This document shows positions 6,349 to 10,793 of a stretch of 10,793 nucleotides of DNA, piece by piece (position 1 is the stretch's first letter; each line of letters begins with the position of its first letter). A model generated the notes under the pieces. It had not been told where the DNA came from. It worked only from the letters and a program-made list of their open reading frames with translations, and ran no database searches. Source of the DNA: Victivallales bacterium (GTDB taxonomy: Bacteria > Verrucomicrobiota > Lentisphaeria > Oligosphaerales > Oligosphaeraceae); the NCBI GenBank assembly GCA_017431185.1, contig JAFRLP010000086.1:1-10793 (forward strand), in the 5' to 3' direction. Position numbers and translations under genes: made by a program.

Positions 6349-8659
6349 CATGAAACAATGGCTTTTGTCGTTATTTCTATCGGCGGCTGCGTTTGCCGAG
6401 ATAAAACTCGGCGAGACAAGCCTGACCAGAATCGTCGTGCCGCCCGAGGCTGCCGACACCGTGAGGCTTGCGGGGCGTGACCTCCAGGCATTCGTCGAGA
6501 AGGTCTGCAGAAGCCGTCTGGAAATCGTGGAGAAGGCGGAAGGCGTCGGAAACATCGTTCTCGGCGAACAGCCTGGCCTTCTGAAGGATGTCCCTGAGGA
6601 CGGCTACATCATCAGGGAAAGAGGGGGAAACCTCTTCATCAGCGGGCGTGACCAGAGAGGCGTCGTCTTCGGCATCCGCAATCCCTGGAACAGAAACGAG
6701 GTCTATAACGAGGAACTCAAACTCGGCGCATTCGGCGAGTCGGGCACCCTATACGGCGTCTATGCCTTTTTGGAGCAGTTCGCGGGAATCCGATTCTACA
6801 TGCCCGGCGACATCGGGACGGTCATCCCGAAGAAGGCCATCGTCATTCCTGCAGGAATCGACCTGGGCAACAGCCCGAAATTCGCCTACCGACATCCGTG
6901 GCTCTGCAACTTTAACGTGGCCCCCGAAGATGCCCTGTGGTACAAGCGAGCAGGCTTCGGCGGCAAAGCCCCCGTCCAGATCATCGACTTCTTCCAATAT
7001 TTCACAAACAGGCTGAAGGGGAGTCACCCTGAATACTTTGCGCTGGTCAATGGCGAGCGTGACTTTGACAACAAATGCGCCATCCGTGGCGGAGGGCATC
7101 TCTGCTTCAATGCGCCTGGCTGCAAGGAGGCTGTCGCTGAACTCATCAAGGCGTATTTCCGCGATCATCCCGAACACCGCTACTTTCCGCTGACGCCGGG
7201 CGACGGGCTCAAGCGTTGCTGCGAATGCCCTCAATGCCTCTCCGAACAGGACATGGACAAGCCCAAATACGCCAAGTTCTCCAACCACGTCTGGAATTTC
7301 GTCAATGAAGTGGCGAAAATCGTGGAGAAGGATTTTCCCGGTCGCTTCGTCGGCTGCCTCGCCTACGACACCTACCTTGCACCGCCTGACCGCATCGCGA
7401 AACTCAACCCGAATGTCGCCGTCATGTTCTGCCGAAACCGCAGCAACATGGCCTCCAAGGCCTACGCGGACGCCATGCGCCAGCGCATTGAGGAGTGGCA
7501 GACCAAGACGGACAACAGTCTCTTCGGGTGGGACTACTATCTCCACTGCTGGACACCATGGCGCGAACTGCCCGTCTTCTTCCCGCACATCATCCAGAGT
7601 GACCTGCAATACATGCGCCGACACGGATTTTCAGGCGAGTTCATAGAGGCGGAGAGTTGGCGTTCCGCCGCCATGCCCAGGAAAATGAACTACCCCGCCA
7701 CCCAGCACCTCAACCTCTATGTCACCGGAAAACTCTACTGGAATCCAGACGCGGATATAAACGCCTTGCTTGATGAGTACTATCGTCTCTTCTACGGCCC
7801 CGCCGAGAAGCCAATGAGGGAGTTCTTCACGCTGGCTATCAACTGCTGGAATGACGGCATGAAGAACAACACCTCCACTTCGGGCATCTCCGAGAGCGCC
7901 CAGCCAGCCGACATCTTTTCCATCCAAACCCTTGACAAGCTGCTCGCCCTGCTTGACGAAGGCACACGCCTGGCATCCCAATCCCCATACAGGGAGCGCG
8001 TTCAACTCATGGCAAAAGAATTCGCCAATGGACGCAGGACAATCGTCACGATGGCACGCAACCAGAAGCCCGAACTCGTTTCGCTCAAAACCAATGAAAA
8101 GATGGTCATGGACGGCGTCATGGACGAAGAGACCTGGAATCTCGGACAAGGCTCGCCAATGGTAACCAAAACAGGCGAGACGACTCCGCATCGCACTCTC
8201 ATCTACTCGCGCCACGACGCCCAAAACCTCTATTTCGGCTTCATCCTCCATGAAGGCAAACCCGACAAACTGAAGGTGACTGGCCATGAAAGGGACTACA
8301 GGCGCATCTATGAGGATGACTGCATGGAAATCTACCTCCAAACCCCAAATGGCAAGGACTACCAGTTCATCATCAGTCCTGGCGCACTTTGGGATGCAGT
8401 GATTGACGCTTTTCACGCACGTGACATCCGATGGGATTCTGGCGCAGAATACGCCGTGAAAATCAGCGGACAACGAATCTGCATCGAAATCGCCATTCCA
8501 AAGGAGTCGCTCGGCATTGCCGACACCGATTCGCTCAAGGCGAATTTCTACCGAAGCCGAGTCGTTGACGAAGGCCAGACTTTCGCAGCCTGGTCTCCCA
8601 TCTTCGAGGAAAAGCACTACAAGCCTGAAAATTTCGGAACCATCCGCCTGGAACAATAA
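6341..8659 (+). CDS. Secreted DUF4838 glycoside-hydrolase-like protein with C-terminal CBM9-like domain
   Basis: This encodes 772 residues. [19 protein letters not shown] is a signal peptide. ATG 6350 (MKQWLL) is an equally plausible start. Residues about 25-140 resemble the N-terminal alpha/beta domain that precedes GH20/GH67-type catalytic barrels (IVVPPEAADTVRLAGRDL, NIVLGE). Residues about 225-500 match the DUF4838 style: HPEYFALVNGER, FNAPGCKEAV, then LTPGDG followed by a cysteine cluster C293-C294-E-C296-P-Q-C299, and FGWDYYLHCWTPW. From D591 (DGVMDEETW) to the end is a CBM9-like fold: NLYFGFI, DDCMEIYL (D659-D660), EIAIPKESLG, AAWSPIFEEKHYKPENFG. It is probably an exported enzyme acting on a complex glycan. 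DUF4838 has no settled substrate that I can state. It overlaps the upstream secreted protein by 8 bp and is followed after 13 bp by a regulator gene. Confidence 0.92.
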   Translation: MNNMKQWLLSLFLSAAAFAEIKLGETSLTRIVVPPEAADTVRLAGRDLQAFVEKVCRSRLEIVEKAEGVGNIVLGEQPGLLKDVPEDGYIIRERGGNLFISGRDQRGVVFGIRNPWNRNEVYNEELKLGAFGESGTLYGVYAFLEQFAGIRFYMPGDIGTVIPKKAIVIPAGIDLGNSPKFAYRHPWLCNFNVAPEDALWYKRAGFGGKAPVQIIDFFQYFTNRLKGSHPEYFALVNGERDFDNKCAIRGGGHLCFNAPGCKEAVAELIKAYFRDHPEHRYFPLTPGDGLKRCCECPQCLSEQDMDKPKYAKFSNHVWNFVNEVAKIVEKDFPGRFVGCLAYDTYLAPPDRIAKLNPNVAVMFCRNRSNMASKAYADAMRQRIEEWQTKTDNSLFGWDYYLHCWTPWRELPVFFPHIIQSDLQYMRRHGFSGEFIEAESWRSAAMPRKMNYPATQHLNLYVTGKLYWNPDADINALLDEYYRLFYGPAEKPMREFFTLAINCWNDGMKNNTSTSGISESAQPADIFSIQTLDKLLALLDEGTRLASQSPYRERVQLMAKEFANGRRTIVTMARNQKPELVSLKTNEKMVMDGVMDEETWNLGQGSPMVTKTGETTPHRTLIYSRHDAQNLYFGFILHEGKPDKLKVTGHERDYRRIYEDDCMEIYLQTPNGKDYQFIISPGALWDAVIDAFHARDIRWDSGAEYAVKISGQRICIEIAIPKESLGIADTDSLKANFYRSRVVDEGQTFAAWSPIFEEKHYKPENFGTIRLEQ

Positions 8660-8672
8660 TAAAACCACGAAG

Positions 8673-9779
8673 ATGCCCAAGAACACGAATGGTTTCAAGA
8701 GCGACTTGCTGGTCAGGGAACTGCAACGGAAAATCGTCTCGGGGGAGTATGCCCTGGGAAGCAGCCTGCCGACGTGCCATCAACTCGCCCATTTGCACGG
8801 TGTGAGCTATGTGACCGCCTACAAGGTGCTGGCGCAGTTGGAACACGACGGATACATCACGCTGAAAAAACATGTGGGCAGCACCGTGAGTTACATCCAC
8901 AATGCGCCACAGCCCAAGCCAAGCCAGAAGACCATCAACCTGGTCACGGCAAAGTCCAACCGCCAGATGTTCCGGGACTTTCTGGAAATCGGGCAACGCA
9001 TCTTCGCCAGGGATGGCTGGCAGGTCAGGAAATTCCAGTTGGAATCTACCAATACCTTGCCAGACGATGTACTACAGTCAATCAATTCCCCCGACGCCTA
9101 TTCGCTGTTCTTTGGTCTGCACAGCACTTTCACCAATACCCTGGCCAGCGAACAGCATTTCCTGGCGCGCGCGGTCTATCTGGGCGAGTACCTGACCGAC
9201 CTGCGCGTAACCTGCATCACCTGCGACGAGGGCGCCACTGTCCGCATTGCCCTGGAGCATTTCCGCTCCATGGGACGCACACGCACCGCCATTGTCCGCT
9301 ACATGAAAGGAAACATAACGGAAGGACAGCGCATCAGCACCTGGCGAAGCGAAATGATGGCCAACGGCGCCTCCTTCGATTGGTGTACGGCTCACACCTT
9401 GTCGTGCCAGCCTCCCCCCAGCCATGACGACACCCAATGGATTCGCGAGTCGTTTCTGCGCTGGAAAACCGACGGAATCCTCTCCGAAATCGACTCCATC
9501 TTCATTCCCCATGAGCCCCACGCCGTCGTATTTGAGGAACTCTGCCGCAAGGACGGCATTCACATTCCAGAGGATTTGGCGGTCATCACGCTGGGGAACG
9601 ACCCGTGCCTTGCCGTCGCGAATCCCCCGCTCCCCTTCCTGGACAACGGCCTGGAACACCACCTGGAACTGGCCAGGATGCTTCTGGAAAGCCGTCTGCG
9701 AGGCGAGACAATCCCCCAGCAACTGTTCACGTTCCATCCAGTTCTGCGCCTTCCGCCCCATCTGCCCAATAAACAGTGA
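8673..9779 (+). CDS. GntR-type wHTH regulator with LacI-like sensor domain
   Basis: This encodes 368 residues from ATG 8673. The frame stays open upstream to 8517 inside the previous gene, but 8673 places the winged helix at the N-terminus as in the family. No good Shine-Dalgarno is visible, so coupling to the DUF4838 stop 13 bp upstream is likely. Residues about 8-72 form the GntR winged helix (LLVRELQRKIVSGEYALGSS, LAHLHGVSYVTAYKVLAQLE, HVGSTV). Residues about 85-365 are a periplasmic-binding-like effector domain (TINLVTAKSN, YLGEYLTDLRVTCITCDE, RTRTAIVRYMKG, IPEDLAVITLGND, a C-terminal GLEHHLELARMLLESRL helix). This is the AraR-like arrangement, with a GntR head on a LacI-like body. It is probably a sugar-responsive repressor controlling its own operon. 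This is a second regulator at the locus alongside the LacI protein. Confidence 0.9.
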   Translation: MPKNTNGFKSDLLVRELQRKIVSGEYALGSSLPTCHQLAHLHGVSYVTAYKVLAQLEHDGYITLKKHVGSTVSYIHNAPQPKPSQKTINLVTAKSNRQMFRDFLEIGQRIFARDGWQVRKFQLESTNTLPDDVLQSINSPDAYSLFFGLHSTFTNTLASEQHFLARAVYLGEYLTDLRVTCITCDEGATVRIALEHFRSMGRTRTAIVRYMKGNITEGQRISTWRSEMMANGASFDWCTAHTLSCQPPPSHDDTQWIRESFLRWKTDGILSEIDSIFIPHEPHAVVFEELCRKDGIHIPEDLAVITLGNDPCLAVANPPLPFLDNGLEHHLELARMLLESRLRGETIPQQLFTFHPVLRLPPHLPNKQ

Positions 9780-9806
9780 CCTGGATGCGTTAACTTTTGA
9801 TGCAAA

Positions 9807-9819
9807 GTGCAATCTGCAC
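9807..9819. promoter_or_regulatory. Short inverted repeat between regulator and MBL genes
   Basis: GTGCA-ATC-TGCAC has perfect 5-bp arms within the 69-bp gap between the GntR-type regulator and the MBL gene. It could be a small operator or a weak hairpin. No T-tract follows, so it is not an obvious terminator. Confidence 0.25.
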
Positions 9820-9848
9820 CCATGTGTAACGTATTCCGAATGTCTCCC

Positions 9849-10793
9849 ATGAAAGCCTCTGAAATCCCGTTCAAGTACCTGTCCAAACTGGATGGCAGGC
9901 CAGAGAGAGACTCCGTGCGGCTGGGGGAGGTACAGCGCGCGGCGGAGGTCATCTACAATACCTCATGCCTTAAGCCGACCAAGGAGCGGATGCTGGCGCT
10001 GAATGTGATGAAAGCAGCCTGCGACCGAATCGCCCCTGACGCCTATAAGCGGTTCTACACACGCAGGGAGGACATTCCCGCAACGGAACTGGAGGAAATC
10101 TACCGCGTCTGCCCCGCTCTCTGGTGGCATGATGACGCATTTCGGAAAATCCTTTACGAAATGCTGTACACGCCAGTCACTGACGGCCATCCCGTCCTCT
10201 GGCATGTGTACAACATGGGATATGTCATCAAGACCAGCACCGTGATATTCACCATTGACCTCCACCACAGGCTTGCCACGCAACTGGTGCAGTACATCCT
10301 TTTTGCGGGAATCACCCACAACCACGATGACCATTACACCATTCCCTTTGCGGAAGCGGTGAACAAGGCCAGAAAACCGCTCCTGACCAATTTCTTCCCA
10401 AACAGTTGCTACATGAACGAAGACGGGCAGTCCGGCTACTCCAAGGAGGCGCAACGCACGATGAAAATCGGCGATGTCATCGTCAAGACCTTTGAAAGCG
10501 ACCACAACCGCACGCTCCGCAGATTTGTTCAGCCCATTGAGATACATTGTGGCACGGGAAAAAACAGACGGGTCATCCTCACCTCAGGCGACACCTGTGA
10601 CCCGAGGCAACTCGCCGTATGCGCCAAACGCCCTGACTGCTATATTGTTCACCCCTACGTCGGACTGGATGTCGGCGAGGCAGTGCGCATTCTCCAGCCC
10701 CAAATGACCCTGATTAGCCACCTTCAGGAGTTTCACCATCCGATTCATGCCGCTCGCTGGACATGGCGCCAAGGCTACGATGCCGCCCAAAAA
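9849..10793 (+). CDS. Metallo-beta-lactamase-fold hydrolase with N-terminal helical extension (C-terminus beyond window)
   Basis: An open frame of 315 codons runs off the right edge exactly at a codon end. ATG 9849 (MKASEIPFKYL) was chosen. In-frame ATGs at 9840 and 9822 are possible, and none has a clear ribosome-binding site. Residues 1 to about 115 are mainly charged, helical-looking sequence that I do not recognise. The MBL fold follows: VYNMGYVIKTSTVIFTIDL strands, then H157-N-H159-D-D161-H162 (the HxHxDH metal site), D218-H219 (ESDHN), D248 (ILTSGD) and H291 (LISH). The full two-metal ligand set is therefore present, and the enzyme should be an active metal-dependent hydrolase. There is no signal peptide, so it is probably cytoplasmic. 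Its position 69 bp after the regulator suggests it belongs to the operon, perhaps acting on an imported or lactone-type sugar intermediate (a UlaG-like role is only a guess). Confidence 0.85.
   Translation, partial: MKASEIPFKYLSKLDGRPERDSVRLGEVQRAAEVIYNTSCLKPTKERMLALNVMKAACDRIAPDAYKRFYTRREDIPATELEEIYRVCPALWWHDDAFRKILYEMLYTPVTDGHPVLWHVYNMGYVIKTSTVIFTIDLHHRLATQLVQYILFAGITHNHDDHYTIPFAEAVNKARKPLLTNFFPNSCYMNEDGQSGYSKEAQRTMKIGDVIVKTFESDHNRTLRRFVQPIEIHCGTGKNRRVILTSGDTCDPRQLAVCAKRPDCYIVHPYVGLDVGEAVRILQPQMTLISHLQEFHHPIHAARWTWRQGYDAAQK

Noticed and set aside
6749..8698. Two minus-strand frames (6749-7624 and 7631-8698)
   Set aside because: They are antisense to the DUF4838/CBM9-like gene, which has recognisable domains along its full length.
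9078..10547. Minus-strand frames at 9078-9812 and 9963-10547
   Set aside because: They are shadows of the GntR-type regulator and of the MBL-fold gene, both with clear family motifs on the plus strand.

Overview
This window most likely comes from a member of the Lentisphaerota (Victivallis-like) or a close relative in the PVC group. The basis is two short pseudopilins with the N-terminus [17 protein letters not shown] followed by [14 protein letters not shown], one with a clear H-X9-DG processing-associated motif, plus a large exported DUF4838/CBM9-like protein and LacI/GntR regulators. This combination is typical of the large glycan-degradation repertoire of those bacteria. No rRNA, tRNA, IS element or CRISPR array was recognised. 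The taxonomic call is inference from protein style, not from a marker gene.

Layout: the left 4 kb is read on the minus strand. From right to left it holds a LacI-family repressor (3988-2966), a 274-bp gap with two tandem structured GC-rich repeats, a pseudopilin (2691-2017), and 11 bp later a long exported right-handed beta-helix lipoprotein (2005 to beyond base 1). The beta-helix protein carries an Asp triad spaced almost as in GH110 alpha-1,3-galactosidases. The right 6 kb is read on the plus strand as one tightly packed operon. It starts at a near-consensus sigma-70 promoter (4560-4588) with a perfect 12-bp palindrome in its leader. The operon contains a second pseudopilin (4688-5356), a secreted putative carbohydrate-binding protein (5353-6348, ATGA overlap), a 772-residue DUF4838 plus CBM9-like secreted protein (6341-8659, 8-bp overlap), a GntR-type wHTH fused to a LacI-like sensor (8673-9779), and a metallo-beta-lactamase-fold hydrolase (9849 to beyond the right edge).

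The roughly 700-bp divergent region between the two transcription units (3989-4687) is unusually rich in structure. It holds one promoter for each direction, four copies of a 16-bp direct repeat spaced at 33-34 bp, a 16-bp inverted repeat, a hairpin abutting the plus-strand -35 box, and a LacI-style palindrome.

How it fits together (inference): this is a regulated carbohydrate-utilisation locus without SusC/SusD or visible transporters. In both transcription units a pseudopilin gene sits directly upstream of, and abuts or overlaps, the gene for an exported glycan-active protein. This suggests the pseudopilins work with, or help display or secrete, their downstream partners. The two genes that run off the edges (beta-helix and MBL) are real open frames that a closed-ORF search would miss.
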